Notes: generated by a model not told the origin, from the letters alone. DNA of 64,000 nucleotides from Drosophila persimilis (GCF_003286085.1 NW_020825294.1:9424001-9488000); one strand, 5' to 3'. Positions 49,101 to 63,406 are shown, numbered from the stretch's first letter. Program-made: numbers and translations.

Positions 49101-52100
49101 GCCGAGAACGAGAACGAGCACGAGAAAGTTTCGACAGTTGAATGTTTGGTGCTTCTCTTACAAGTGGCTGACTTTAATTTAACCACAAAAACCGGGTCCC
49201 AAATGAAGCGGAAAATATTTGCAAATGAAGGTAGTCGCTTGAGAGAAGTCCTGCCATGGAGAAGAGCTCGCAGTATCATAGAGAAAGGTTCCTCAATGGA
49301 GAATAGAGAAGGAAAGTTGTTCAGAGGAAACTTTAAAATTATATTCATTGATCATAGGAGGTCCTAAGATATAGGCATCTCTTAATTTTCTACTCGACAC
49401 TTAAATACAATCGACTTTTGGTGTCACTATCATTCCAAGATGTTTACATGGCAATGGGGACTATTTCCTTCCTGAAAGCTTTAAATTTGATTCAATTTTT
49501 CATGGACATAAAGCCTGGATTGTTAAGCCCTTCTTCATTCACCGACTTTCCAAATCTTTTCCCCGACTTTGTCCTAAATCTTTATCGCAGCATTTCGCGC
49601 TCTCGATGTCAACAACAGACTTGCAAGCGTCTCTCAACATCAATTAGCACTGGCCAGGGGCACACACACCGACACAGGCACAGGCACAGGCATCTCTGCC
49701 ACCCAGGTGCCGTGTCATATTTAATTAAGAAACTTTTCAACAATTGCTGGTGAAATATTGCTGCTGAAGCCAGGGGATCCTGCCACCTCCTATCACAAAA
49801 AAAAAGTATAGTACGCTGCCGAAGATGGTGATGCCGGGATCCCACACTCGAAAACAATCAAAATTTCAGTGTCGCAGAGCATGAAATTTCATTTGACATA
49901 GTTTCGGAGGCGGCAATGGCAAAGCCCTTACGAGAGTATAAGTGCGCAGACACACAGCAGACACAGCCAGCCACAAAAGTATGCACATGTGTGCGTGTGT
50001 GTGTGGGCTGAGAGGAAAGGGAGGAAATGTCGAAGGACAGAAGGTGGCGAGACGGTTGCAGTTACAGTTTTGCCCCTAAGCCATAATTGGTTGCGTCAGT
50101 GCATAAGTCACGAGTGTTCGTAGCGAGGAGTCCTTCGACTCCTTGTCGTAGTCGTTGTCGTTGCCATAACGACACTCTCACACATACACACACATATAGA
50201 TACCCATACACTCTTCGCCCTTTCTCTCTCTCTCCGTCTCTCGTTCTGCATTTAAATAAGATAAATGCAAGCGGCCACTAATTGAATTGCTGACAAGATT
50301 TTCCCCCTAAAAAGCATAGACCAGAAACCTATGGAAATTTCTATCTCTCCCTCCCCCTCTCTCTCTGTGTGTGTGTGGAAATTTTGGTAATTAATATTTT
50401 CACAAGAGCGGAAATGCCTGAAGAGTAGATCAGCAAGCAGCAACAGCAAGTTTAGCCAACTCGTATCGTAGCTTCATCAGATTGTTGCAACAACTTGGGG
50501 ACTTTATTGCAACTTTTTAGTGGTTTCGAAAGTTTCAGCCTCATGAATGGACAGGACACATGGGGCAAGGCAAGCAAGTGACAAGTGGAGATTGATGGCT
50601 GTGTAGTGGCAACTAATTTAGACGAAAGTAAAGTCTTTAATGATTGGCAAATGTGTATAGTAGGTTTCTACTTCAAAGGTTATCCCGTGGAGGGCGCAAT
50701 CCCTACCCCTTTAATATGCCTAGTTCTTTAATCTTCTAACTGCTACATCCCCTTGTTCTGCAATGATTTGCATACCTTTGGCATTTTTAATACTTTTAAT
50801 TTCTAATATAAACAGCCTCACAAACAGACAGACAGAACGAGATTCTGAAGGGAGTCCTTCGGCCAGACAACAACGGAGAGGGTTCCGTGGCAAACACTCC
50901 TCCGCTCCCCCTTATGTTTTTTTTTTATTTGCATTGAAAAAAGGGAAAAATAAGCGAAAATAAAACTGATTTCATTACCTTGATTAGTTGGTCTCTTCAA
51001 GTCCTACCAACCCCCAGTTGTTGGACTCGCAGTCTGAACTTTTTCCAGGAATACAACCACACACACATTTCTGGAATCCCACGGATGCGATGCGCTTATG
51101 ATGGCAGCCAGAATAGAGAGGAGCAGAGGACGATGATGATGATGATGAAGTTAGGACCAGGGGTCCCTCTTCTGGCTTCTGCCATTTTTTGGGTTCAATG
51201 CAAACATTAACCTCATTAGCATTCCCCGCACTGAATACTGAATACTGAATGGATACACGTTTACCTGTGCCTCCCTTCCTCCGCCTCTCTCTCGCCACTG
51301 CAGCTGTATTTTTTGCTTATTTTTTAATGGATTAATTTTAATAGTTTAAGGCGATTTGCATGTTTTCAATTGGGTTGTAAACACTTCTAAGCGTTGCAAA
51401 AGTTTTCCAGAGTATGTTTTGAGGCTAATTAAATGAAGTCGCTAAGCGGAAGGTACTCGTCATTCAACCGGTGGATGAGTAAACAATACTAGAGCTTAGG
51501 AGGAAGCATAAAAATGATAAATCCCAAGAAAAGATTACAGCTATTAAAACTAAAAAATTAGAGCTAGAAATAGCTATGAGCTCCTTGCCTCATTCTTTCT
51601 ATAGTTTCCAATTAATTTTAAGCCACTTTTCGGACTCTTTCCAAATGAAGAAAAGAACAATATCTAACTAACAAGTAGCTCTTGTAGGCAGTAGTAGTAG
51701 CAGTAGTAGACCTCTCTCCATCAGTCATTTCTTTCCTATAATTTAGCCAATTGCACTTGATGCCTCCTCAGTTAACCCGCCTGTGTCCTGTGTCCTGTGT
51801 CCTGTGCCTGTGTCCCTTGCCCTAGGGAACTTTAGTGCCCTCCAAGAGCAGGAAAGAAGCTTAATTAAGCATAATAGAGCTCTCATTTCGCTTGCAGCAT
51901 TCCGTTGCAAGTCCTGGCTCTGGCTCTGGAGCTCTCTCTTTTTTTCACTGCCGCCCAAGTAGCTGTTGGTAATTTGTGCTTAGCCACACTCACAGACCAA
52001 CGCCTACCCGCCACCCCAGAAGCAGGTCCACGTGATAGCTGTGCTGTGCTGTGCTGGCTGTGTGGGTGGGTGGAAAACTTGCACAATTTTAATTGCATTT

Positions 52101-55100
52101 CCGCTATTTTTGATGCCCTTTGAATTTATAATGCCTTTCGTTATGGCCTTTCCTTTTGAGCACTTTCCCATCATCATGATCCTTTTTGCCTTCTGCGTAA
52201 TGCCTTTTGGCACGTCCTGAGAAAAATAATTCAATTAATTACAAAGCGGACAGGTGTGTACCGGCAGCTACACTTAATATTAATCATACGCACTGCGGAC
52301 CAGCAAAAAAAAAGTAAGAAAAAACCCGTAAAAAAGCAAAAAGCAGAGCCCCCTTGCTGATACGCATTTGTATCTAATAAACATGTTTATTTCATTAGGA
52401 GGATACACATGCGGCTATTTCATTTGTAAGTCCCTGCCCTCTCGGGGGACAACAATTTTCCCATAGACCCCAACATGATTCCGACATGAAAAATGCGTTC
52501 GCGAAAAGTTGCCCCGTCGTCCGTCGGTTTATGATTTGGGGATTTTTGTTCGGTGGTGCCACTAATGTGCCATAGCCACCACGCATTTTTTCCCTCATCT
52601 CCACCTCCAAATGGCTTTAAGTCCTAGCCATGTTCTGGCTTTTCCCCACAGAGGAAGCTCCGTGCTACGACTACGACTGCTGCTGCTGCTGCTGCGGCTG
52701 CTTTCAACACCATTACAAATAAATTGAGCGTGAAAGATACATTTCGCCAGATACATTGACATGCAGCAATGATAGGCACATTTCTCCACAGGTTTCTCGA
52801 GGGATTGACATGAGATTGCTCCTGGCTCCGGGCTCCTGTTCCTTCGAAAGGTTAAGTAAGTGAGTTGCTGGTGGCTGGTTGCTGGTTGCTGGTTGCTGCT
52901 TGTTGGGGCTTATCTGACTTTAAAATTTTAGCTCTGGCTTGTGGCACAATTTGGAGGGCAGTTTTAGCGTTGACTTGCGGCAAGTTTCGAGCGGTTTTAT
53001 CATTGCCTTTTGGCACACGGTTGTAGCAGTTTCAGCACTCACTTGTGGCACACAGTTGGAGCATCAAGTAGTTGCCACGCAGATGGAGAGGCACTAAAAT
53101 AAAAGGAAATTTATTTGTGAGAAAAAGGAAGAAACTAGACGTTTATTCGGGAATTATATTGCACAAAAAATTTGTACAAATAAATGAGTGCAAAAAAATT
53201 AAGGTAAATATTTAAATGAGCAAAAACTGAACCTTAGTTTCGTTATATTCTGAATCAGAACAGCCAAAGGGCTATCAGATTCACTTTCTCCTTTTGCCCA
53301 ACATCTCACCAATCATCTTTGGTTTCCCCCAATCAAATAACTCCATTTAACCTTTCGTCAGCTATTTAGCAATCAATTCCAATGCTGCCAGGCCAACAGG
53401 CTAGCCGACTTTAATCCGCATTCAACGCAAAAGAGCCCCACAAATAGGCTTTCTCCTTATGATTAGCCTTTAAGGAAATCAAATGCCGTAAAATGATTTA
53501 ATTATAATCCCAGAGCAGAGTGTAGAACGGCAAGGACGAAAAATTCAATATAAATTCAAATTTTACACATAATGATGCCAGAGAATATATCGTTTCATAT
53601 ACGTAGACGTAATACGTATTTATATGTATGTATGGATGTATTCCATGTGCGACAGTTTCAAAAGTCAATTTGTTGAGTGGCAAAATGGGAGGAGAACGGG
53701 AGGAAGGGGACGGTACGATACATTTGGCTGCAACAAATGTAAGCGTATAAACATAACCATGAAAGATATTTGATATAATAACATACGTGACCGCATTTAC
53801 AATTTTCAAATCAAAATCTTGGCATCAGCAGCAGCACGAAACGAGAAGGAGGAGGAGCCAGACGCAGGACCAGTGGCAGGACCAGGACCAGGCCTACTAG
53901 AAGTCGCATCCATTGTCGTCTGTCTATTGTCGTGCATGTGAAATGAATTTAATGCTCAAATCTGAAGAGGTTGAAGGCCTGGCATGGCTGTGAAATTTGT
54001 TAACATTTATGCATTATCATTTTCAAGGCTTATGACATTTAATGCCAGCCTTACGATATGGAACGAGTGTGGGTGTGAGTGAGAGAGAGCCATGACATTA
54101 TTGTGATTCCGTTTCATGCATCGCAAAGGCACTTAATTAGTATCGTCCTTGAGCATCTGAATTCTGTTGCTGATTTTCTGGTAAATATCCTTCGGCTCCT
54201 TGGCTCCCCCATCAACAGGTTTTCATTAAACTAATTTATTTTAATGTTTTTTTCCCATTAAATAAATGGAATTCCGTTTTGTATATTACAAATATTTGCA
54301 CACTTTTAGTTAAGTAATTAATTAAAGCTCAATTAGACTGAAAATTCTACTTAAAAATAGCACACGGCAATGTTCAAACTAATGTAAAATAGTAGAGGAA
54401 GGAGTGCCCTGCATGAATCCAAAGTATTCATTAAATCATAGCTATACTCAAGCCTCCTTATGCTTTATGCTCCTTTATCCTCTTTCAATCTGATTCGGAT
54501 CCTCAAAAACCAAATTTCCTTGTTTCTTTCTCTTTTTCTCCACCAGAAAATCCAATACAAAGTGAGCGAGTAAAAAAACCGAAATTTTCGGTTGCTGCTT
54601 TGAAACAGTCGAGGCAGTAGGCCTTGCTTAACCTAGAAGTGATTCAGAAAACATTATTTAAAACATAAAAATATATAGTGGAACACATTTGGATACAAGC
54701 TCAATACCCGTTTTTGACACGGTAACATCGCAGCTAAAAAATATATTTGTATGAAATAAAATTACATAAATTATCAGGTGAGTATAAAAAGTACAGTTTG
54801 TAGATAGTTTCATGGGTAACTTGTTTTCAAGCCTCTGCAGTCCCCAAATTGTGATCGTAATATTTATCCCCTCTTTACTGATCACAAAAACAAAACATAA
54901 ACTAATAAGATTTCCTCATTACCTTCATTTTCCAAGCCATAATTCATAGACTGCACTCCCATGGTGGGGGGGAAAATTAGTAATCGCAGTCGCAATACAT
55001 GTATGTCCAGGACTTTCCCCTCCACTTTCCAATTAGGTTTCGTGGTGCTCGGTGCCCGCAATGTCATATTTTTGTGGATATATACACAATGAAATATTTG

Positions 55101-56970
55101 ACAGTTGGGCATTGTGGGTAGTGCGGCGAGGGCATATAGGAATTTCCACTGTGGTTCGGTTCGTTTCGGTTAGGACCAGGACCATGAAGGAGGAGAAGGA
55201 GTAGGGGCAGGAGGCTGGTAACGTGGCGTATAATTAACAATAATGAAGTCGTAAAACCGCAATGCAATCAGCGATGCGCAAAGCACAGATACACACACAC
55301 ACCCCCACTCACGCACAATGGAAAAGCCAAATGGCATACAATGAACGGACAAGTGTGGTGGGGGCGGGGGGACCAGCAGGTATTCTGCTGCCTTGAAGTC
55401 AGGGTCACCCGGACATTATAAAATATTTATAAACCATTTGCACGCATAATTAGTCTGTCATTAAATTTGGGAGATTTTCGGCATTCGGCTCCGTGTCCAC
55501 GGGTGCATCTCTGTGTTTGTGTGCCCCAGCCATAGCCACAGCCACTCAGCCACAGGATTCATGAACAGGATCTGATGATACCCTAATTAGAGAGCTTGAT
55601 ACCCTAATTTTACTTTAGCAGACGGCAACGTGCCTATCATTGGGAAGGGAGTTTTTATGTGTGAATTATTTTTGTGTTTTAAAAGGGAAAATATTCCTTT
55701 ATAATTTTTTTGTGTAAAAACTACAACTAAATGTATTTTTATGATGATTAAACACAAATTGTAATCGCTAATAAGTTCCTAAAAATTTTTTAAAAGATAT
55801 CTAACTCGACGAATAAATATATATCTTTTTTATCTGAAATAGATCCTTTGAATAAATAAACTATAAATAAACTTTTTTGATCATAAATTATGTATATATG
55901 TTTTTTCCGATTAATTAAAATCGAATCCAAATATCCTTAAAAACTATAAAGACCATATAACCGCACTCCACAGCCATGGCTCACGTTAGTGCAAGTACAA
56001 GCATCATTACAAAGTAATTATACCCTCCCGCCAAGGTTGCAGGAGGGACCCATAACCAAGAGATCCCCATTCGAGAGATGCAGACGAGTCTATGCAGGAG
56101 AGGGGGGCAGATCTGATGGAAGGATGGGTTCTGGGGCAGTGGCTCTGCGGGTGGGGCGTTGAAATGTCATGTCATGTTGGGACAGGCGTCGGAGCGTTAT
56201 GCATTGGCCTCCCTGTCGTATGAATGTGTGTCGCGGCTGTGTGTGTGTGTGTGTGGGTCTGTACATGTGTTTGGCCATAAAGTAATCAGCGGAAATGTCA
56301 ATGGGCCGCCGCCATTTACTGATGTGTCGGCAACTGAGGTTTACACCGTCCGCAGCCGCCATCGCCATCGTCAAGGTATTCTTTATATATTGTCCTGTCC
56401 CCTGTTCTGTTGTTGTTTTTCCGAGCACACGGGTAGGATCGGCTCTGGCTCTGGACCTGCCCCTGCCTCTGCTCTGCTCTTCTCTGCTTTTGGCCATTGT
56501 AATTAAAATTTGCTCGTTGCATATGCAAAAGGGCGATTGGCGATTGGCATGGCTGCCGGTTTAATTGTGTGAATACCTGTCGGTCGCTCAGCCTCTCTCC
56601 CCCTCACTGAGTGCCATGGCAAATATTTTATGGAGCCGCATTGATAGGCGGCTTATATGAGAATCGGAAGCAGCGACAGGTCACAACAGCAATTCAGGCA
56701 CAAAGAAAACAACAAGCACAAACAGCAGAGTGGCTAAAGTTGTAAAGTACCGACTATAGGAGACCCATCAAACTTTTGAAAATCCACCACAAAACTAGCG
56801 GAGCCGTAGTCCCAACAACAACGTAGTCCCATATCCCCCATCTGAACCCCCTGCCTCCATATAATTTGGAAACCTGTTACCAAGTAGCATATCATTCATC
56901 AATCAATGAAACCCCAAAAACAGACAGAAATTAATTTCCCCTACCCTACAGGAATTGAAATACTCGGGAA
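46115..56970. other. 10.9-kb region between the two CCDC34-like genes, no gene seen
   Basis: Both strands have only short or low-complexity frames. CA-rich and (GCTGGTT)n-like (52868-52900) simple repeats occur. A possible minus-strand Inr (TCAGT, centre 46268) lies 154 bp upstream of the paralogue A start codon. It could hold introns of a larger gene, but I cannot show one. Confidence 0.5.
52866..52900. repeat. (GCTGGTT)n heptamer repeat
   Basis: About four heptamers GCTGGTT with small variants. Confidence 0.8.
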
Positions 56971-58892
56971 ATGGCATTCCATGGCGGAGTCAATGCCAAG
57001 GGATACTTTATTCCCTTCAGTGAACTCACCAAGGGGATAAAAACGACTCAGTTGAAGACAGCAAAGGGGAAGTGTCATTCTGAAAAATCTGACATACTAT
57101 CTGATCGATTTAAGGGGGGAACTTCGCAAAGATCACCGACCATATCCGGATGTACATTCCAATTGACCCCAAAATCTGATCGCATTGGAAGGAAGAAAAG
57201 GCGGCCTAAGGAGGACTTTCACAAGGATCATAGTTTGAGCGTTAAGATCCAAAAATCGTCTCCATTATCATCATCGGGTAAAGAGGTGAAGAAGAAGCGC
57301 ATAAAGAAGATAAAAACGGGTTCCCCAGGGTCCTCACCATCGTGTGGGAATCCTCGTAAAAGCGTCAAGCGATCGCTGGATACCAAAAATTCTTCAGCCT
57401 CATCAACGCCTGGAAAAACCTTCCGAATAATTAAGCGATCAGAGATCCACAAATCCCAACCATCTCCGTATGGGAATCTTCCAAAGAAGATTAAGCGATC
57501 GGGGAAGACCCGCAAATCTCCAGCCTCATCATCGTCTGGTAGTAACCTCAAGAAGAAAACCCGCAAATCTTCGTCTTCTTTATCGCCAGGTCGGACATGT
57601 AATAAGGACTCTCGCATGAACATGAAGCGATCACCAGTGATGCAGAAACCGATGTCCTCTCCATATTCAAAAGCGGTCTTTCGTGGAATTAGCCGCATAA
57701 AGGCCAACCAATCCTTGCAGACCCGGATTCCTCAATCTTCATCATCGTCAGGTGGTACTTTAAACAAAGATCCTCGTATGAATAGGAAGAAGCAATCGTC
57801 GGAGAGCTGCAAGTCGACATCGACGGATGAAGGGTTTAATGGATCGAAACTCATGAAAACTAAGGAATCACCGAATTTTAATTTTTCTCCACTGTCATCG
57901 TATGGTGAGGACATGAATAACGATCTCATGATTTCCCTTTCACCAATATCTGAATGCGCTTCCTCTGATGACGCATCTCCTGGGGGATATCGCATGACGA
58001 GACAACGGTCGTCAGATGTCCATATATCAATATTTGAATCGTCCCCGGATTCATGTATATCCAAAAAGAAGCGGTCACTTCTCGATCCGACATCTGATGA
58101 GCTCCGCACCAGGAAAAAACTTTTGAATTTGATGCATAAATCTCATCTGCGCACTTCAACATCGGTCGCATCAGTTCCTGAGAATGAGGATGGCGATACT
58201 CCCACAAACATAAGGAGTCCCATATCGCAGAAGGGAACACCAAACTCCCCAAGGTCTCAGGAAGAAAATCATCTTAAGGTACGATCCACTCCCCAACGAA
58301 TTTCCCATTCTAATCCTAATGGTTCCAGCAGGAAAATGTGAAGCCCTGGGCCTGGACCTACGACGACTGGCTGGCATGCAAGCGAAGGCAGCGCAAGGAG
58401 CAGCAGTACCGACAGATGGAAGAACGCGCCGCCAGGGATTTTTACGCGGCTCAGCGTAAGGAAATATCACAGATGGTCTACCAGATGTGGCTGAAAAACA
58501 AGAAACGTGAGGAGGAGGCACAACGCGTTCAGAATCACATACAGGTAGCGGCTCTCAATGCCAGCTTTTCGCTGAAGAGTAATCCCATAACAGTGGTCGC
58601 CGCTGCCAAACCAGTTCGCAATATATCCAAGGAGGAGATCAATCTGGAGCTTGAAAACTGGCGTCTGAAGAAGATCCAGATGCAGAGGTCCAAGCGCCAG
58701 GAGGAACAACTGGCGAAGATTAAGCACGAAGAGGATCTATTCCATCGCCAGAGACAGTCCGAAATGGCGATTAAGAAGTGGTTCAGCACCGTCCACACGA
58801 AGCCCAAGCCGGTGCCAATGAACCAGGGCTTCGACTCGTTGCGTGGCACAATCTCAAAGCTGTATATAAATCCTCAACCATGGGTGCAGTAA
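56971..58892 (+). CDS. CCDC34-like (DUF4207-type) coiled-coil protein, paralogue B with Ser/Lys repeat extension (622 aa)
   Basis: Two exons, 56971-58278 and 58332-58892, are joined by a 53-bp phase-0 intron (donor AAG/gtacga, acceptor ttccagcag). This restores a frame that would otherwise stop at 58341. The acceptor is a NAGNAG pair: use of the upstream AG (58328) would add one Gln. Residues 1-436 are basic, Ser/Lys-rich and probably disordered. Residues about 89-285 form roughly eight diverged 18-28-residue repeats with a shared KxxSSSG...KKxxKRS pattern. Residues 437-622 are the CCDC34 part: KPWAWTYDDW, a long charged coiled coil, a KKWFSTVHTKPKPVPMNQGF stretch, then INPQPW at the end. The C-terminus aligns with paralogue A almost word for word. 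Both proteins begin MAF. The function is unknown. A ciliary or sperm role is inferred from the vertebrate family. Confidence 0.85.
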
Positions 58893-59838
58893 AAAAATAA
58901 TTTAAAAAATATATAAAAATTGAAGAACAAAATTCCTTCGTTTCCTTAGATCTCTAAAAAAAATACAAAAATTCAAAATGGAGCTTAGGCTACTGATCAT
59001 AAAACAATTCTAGAGGCACTATCTTAATCATAAGATAACAAAAAAAACTCCATTATTAGACTTCACAGAATCCTGGAAGAACCCGCTCCTCCAGGCCCCC
59101 CTTTTTTTGCATAAGAAAAGAATCATCTTTCACTATCTTTCATCCTGAGATAAAAGGTGAAAAAAAAGGAAGTGCCAGTCGAAAGATAAATCGCCTCGTG
59201 TTTAGTGGTTAAAACAATGAAAGCCCTCCAATCCCTCGAGAGGGCCGCTTGCTGTGCCCATAAATAATGCAATGGAGAAAACCAGGGGACGGGAACCCGA
59301 CGACCATTCAGCATAAGACAAAGACATGTGCAAAGGATAGGGGGTGTCGCTTGGGGTCATTGGAGCAATCGGTGTGTACGGGGTTTATGCTCAGACAATG
59401 AACCGACCAGATATTTATCACACTGATGTCGAGTGATCAATAACCAGGAGGTGGGAATCGTAGGGGCAGGGAGAGAGGCAGCAGACTCCCCATGCGCGAT
59501 GATGATGAGTGATGTGCGAGGCATTGAACAATTGCCAAAGAAAAGGAGAGAATAAAGTGGATTAGAACACGGAAAAAACCAAAAGAAAGGAACAAGAAAG
59601 ATGGAAGGCACACTTGAAGATACAAAGATTATTTTGATGGCATTCAGATATTCTTCAGAAATCTAGAGGTAGAGCCTTGTCGCTCCGATATTTTGCTCAT
59701 ATCAGCGCGAGCAAGCGCAGCGTTTGAGCCGGGGATAGAAACAAAAGATATAAAAATTACCAGCATTTATTCTGAAACGAAAAGATAAATCTAAAAAATC
59801 AATCAGTACACAGAAGATTGAACCCCTATTTAACTAAC

Positions 59839-59840
59839 TG

Positions 59841-59926
<86 letters not shown>

Positions 59927-59939
59927 CATCTATCTATCC
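59839..59939. repeat. (TCTA)n microsatellite, about 24 units
   Basis: An almost perfect TCTA tetramer run of about 100 bp, with one CCATC interruption near its right end. Confidence 0.95.
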
Positions 59940-62900
59940 AAACATCTAACTCTATTTCTTGACATGACCAGATATCCTCGGATATTGCCACAACCACGAA
60001 GTCCAATCATGCATTCAGCTTTACTCCCAGTCAATTGAGTAGAATCGGGGGGTTGGGTGCGGGTGCGACGCTGGTGTGGTGGTGGCTGTTCAATCTGGCC
60101 ATTACTCCTTGTTCCTGGTCATGTGACTATCAAGCCGAAATGCACACTACAATAATATCAAGGCGAAAGTGCGTAAACAATGCAAACAACAAGGAAACGA
60201 CGACGGAGACTCTGAGACACCCACTCTCTGGTCTTCCACTATCGACTCTCTCTCCCTCTCTCTCTGACAACAATAACATGCCATGCAAAAGCAACAACAG
60301 CATTAAGAAGATGAAAACAAACAGCTCTGCTCGGCTACAGCAACAGTAGAAGCCAGCAGCACCAGCAGCAGCAACACAAACTAGTTAGTGCAAACTACAT
60401 TGATGACGAATAACATGCTTCAATACCTTCCAAATTTAATCCTGCCAATGCGTCGGCCTCAATACACCGCTTGCCTCTATTGCCCAGACATCATCCATCG
60501 ACAGACTGCCTCTCTCCTCGCCATCGCCATCACCATCATCATCATCATTCTCATCTCTCTATCTGTAGCACACACAAACACATAGAAAAGTAAGCATTCG
60601 GCCTGGTCAAATGGCACAGTGTGTTGGGATCTAGACAGAACTACAGAGACGTATCTTCTGATTAAATTTTGGGTGTCACGCGGCATGGAGCAGCGCCCTT
60701 AGTCTTTAGATTTACCTGCTATATCCTGCTTTGAAGAGTCCCTAGAAAGCAGGGTACATAGAGAAATAGATCTGCCGCACTTATGGAACATCTCGTTCCA
60801 CTGTCCACTCGCATATGAGAGGCGTGTGGGCGACTGTGTGCGTGTATGTGTGGACAGGAAACCAAACCAACGTTGACCTCATCAAAAGGATTGCCAACGT
60901 CTTTTTGGTCTTTTTGTTTGCTAAGGCCTGTGCGCACACGGCCTTTGACTTTGGCCAAAGGCGGGGGAGGAATGGAGTGTATTTCAGGGGCAGTACTATA
61001 CTACAGCTACTACGAACTACGGCCAAGAGCTGGGAAATTGTGCAAATGAACTTTAGGCCTTTGGCTTTGTTTGTTTGCATTTCGGGTTTTGCACTCCCCA
61101 AATCTCTAGACTTCTCTTCTCCCACTTGAAGCTCTACCGAAAACATGCTTTATTTTATTTTGAACAATATAATTTTGTGACTTTACAACACACACCGTCC
61201 CACCCACACACCCACACTCACACAAGTGCCAGTGCCAGTGCCAGTGTTGAAAGTCTAATGAAAATGGGCAGAGCACTCTTTTGCTCCTCCTCCCATCCGA
61301 CGATGCCATCATCGACCGGAACAACAATTGAAATCTTATTGAGTTTTCCTGTCCTCTGCAGTTGTCCGAGCTTCGGAGCTTCTCCACTCTGGTGTTTTTC
61401 CTCAGCAAATTGTTATTTGCCAGCCACCCACCCATCTTTTTTGTACCGTATTGGTTTACAAAATTGGTTAAACCCTATTTGTTGGTACAATTGTATAAAT
61501 TGACTTTTCAAATGGTTGATGATAATGTTGCGGCGAATATGTTGCATAGACAAAGTGGAAATTGTAACAGGATAACCAGTGTTTATATATCAGTGTGTGT
61601 TGATTGGATTGTAGTGATACGTTGCTCTACAAAATTCGTACTTCCTTCAAATGCTTGAAATACTTTTGAAAACGAACCTCCCTCATTCCTTGTATTGCTC
61701 CAATTAATTCCACATTGAACTTTCTCTTCACATTACAATGGTGCTTGTAATAATTACCAGGGAATCCCAGTGACTGCAATTATCCTTCACTCTCGAACAA
61801 TTGTCAAGTCAATTATGGAACAATTTTAAGCAGATATACTCGTCCTGGACAGGGACAGCCATTAGCACGCGAAAGAATTTTCAAACAACAATTAATTAAG
61901 AGGCAAATTGAAATTCATGACTAGCGCTAATCAGGCGCTCCACATTTACATGAAACCAATACCCGGGGAAACATGGCGCGAAAAAAGAAAACTATTAAAG
62001 TGCTGAAGGGAAAAAAAACCAGGAGAAACATGAAAAACAGGGGGAAATTATGTCAGCAATTAGGCAGGGGCCGACCTACAGGGTATGACACTCGAATGAG
62101 ACCTGCATGGAGGGGACATTGGGGATGGGGTGCAGATGGAGATGGAGTACTGCCAGCAAGAGGATTTCAATGTAGCCGAGACGGACTGTAGGGCATCATT
62201 AAAAAGTCATTTACATGCAGGACTAGGCTCTGCGTCGCAGGACATTTAGTCGGGCACGGGACGGACTCTCCGGCGACTGACTCTCTCCGACAGTTTGTTA
62301 ATTTTAGATTTGAAACACGTTTCCAACTCAATTTTATCGCATGTTACGCCTTGCTGCCTTTTCGCTCTACGCCCAATGCAAACAAGCTGCGGACATTTCC
62401 CTACAATTTTCCCTCCCATACACTCGCACTCGCACTCGTGCTAGTACTCTTCTGCTGTTACACGATGCGTTTTCCAGCGGCGCTTCTTGAGGGGAAAAAA
62501 GCGATGGCCAAGCACTTTTCAGACCCAAAAGTCTTTAGGAATATATTCCAAGATTAAAACACCACCGGTACAAAGTCCCACGTGCAAACCCCCCGCCCTG
62601 GACTTTCTCCCCGCACCTTCGGTCATGAATTTTGATTTCAAGTGTCGCCATCGTCGTCGTCCTCGTCATTTCTATGCAGAAGGAAGGAGCGACAGGAGGA
62701 CTGGATGGACTGGTCCAATTAGAGGGCGAAGGTTTAATTTATGCGCCTCAAGAACCTTGCTACAAATTGGCCATTGTTGCCATTGCTATTGATAGGTCTT
62801 TCCTCGGACTCCTTCCTGAACTTCCACTCACTTCTTTGGCGCGGACTCCGATTCCCACATGCTGCCTGCTACAGTGAAAAGTTTAACAAAGGCCTCCACT

Positions 62901-63406
62901 CACTCGACAAAGTTTTAATATAATTTTTCGCATAATATTTTCTCAGTTGGAAACAAAAAAAAGTTCAGTCAGTTTTTGGCCTAGGCCCGGGTCCTAGGAC
63001 ACCTGGCTGACCGCACGCATGGGAATTGAGACAGGTGGCCGACGGACATAGTGGAAAACTGGAAAACTCATAAAGCTAATTAAGAATTGTGCCAAAGTTG
63101 CTCGGTCTCTTAGGGTGGCATACTCTCTTAGCGGTCTTTCTCTCCGGGTATTTGCTAAATTTATTTAAAGCCGTCAAATAAAATGCATATTTATGAGCAG
63201 GGAGTTTTGTTTCTTATTCAATTTGAACAATTATGACTTGCATAATTAGGCAAAGGCTTAAGGGGATACCTTGGAGCTTACCCTTTGGCATAGGAATCGT
63301 GTGTGTGATTTAATCGTTTTTCATCATCGAAAAATCTCTTTTTCTCTCCTCAAACTGTAGGTACTCTCTCTTAATATAACTCATTGTTTGAGAGCAGCTT
63401 CGTTCA

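Noticed and set aside
57228-57707. 159-residue antisense frame over the paralogue B repeats
   Set aside because: Mirror of the sense Ser/Lys codon periodicity. A shadow, not a gene.
61973-62191. 72-residue basic open frame (MARKKKTIKVLKGKK)
   Set aside because: The Lys run comes from poly-A tracts and the rest has no family features.
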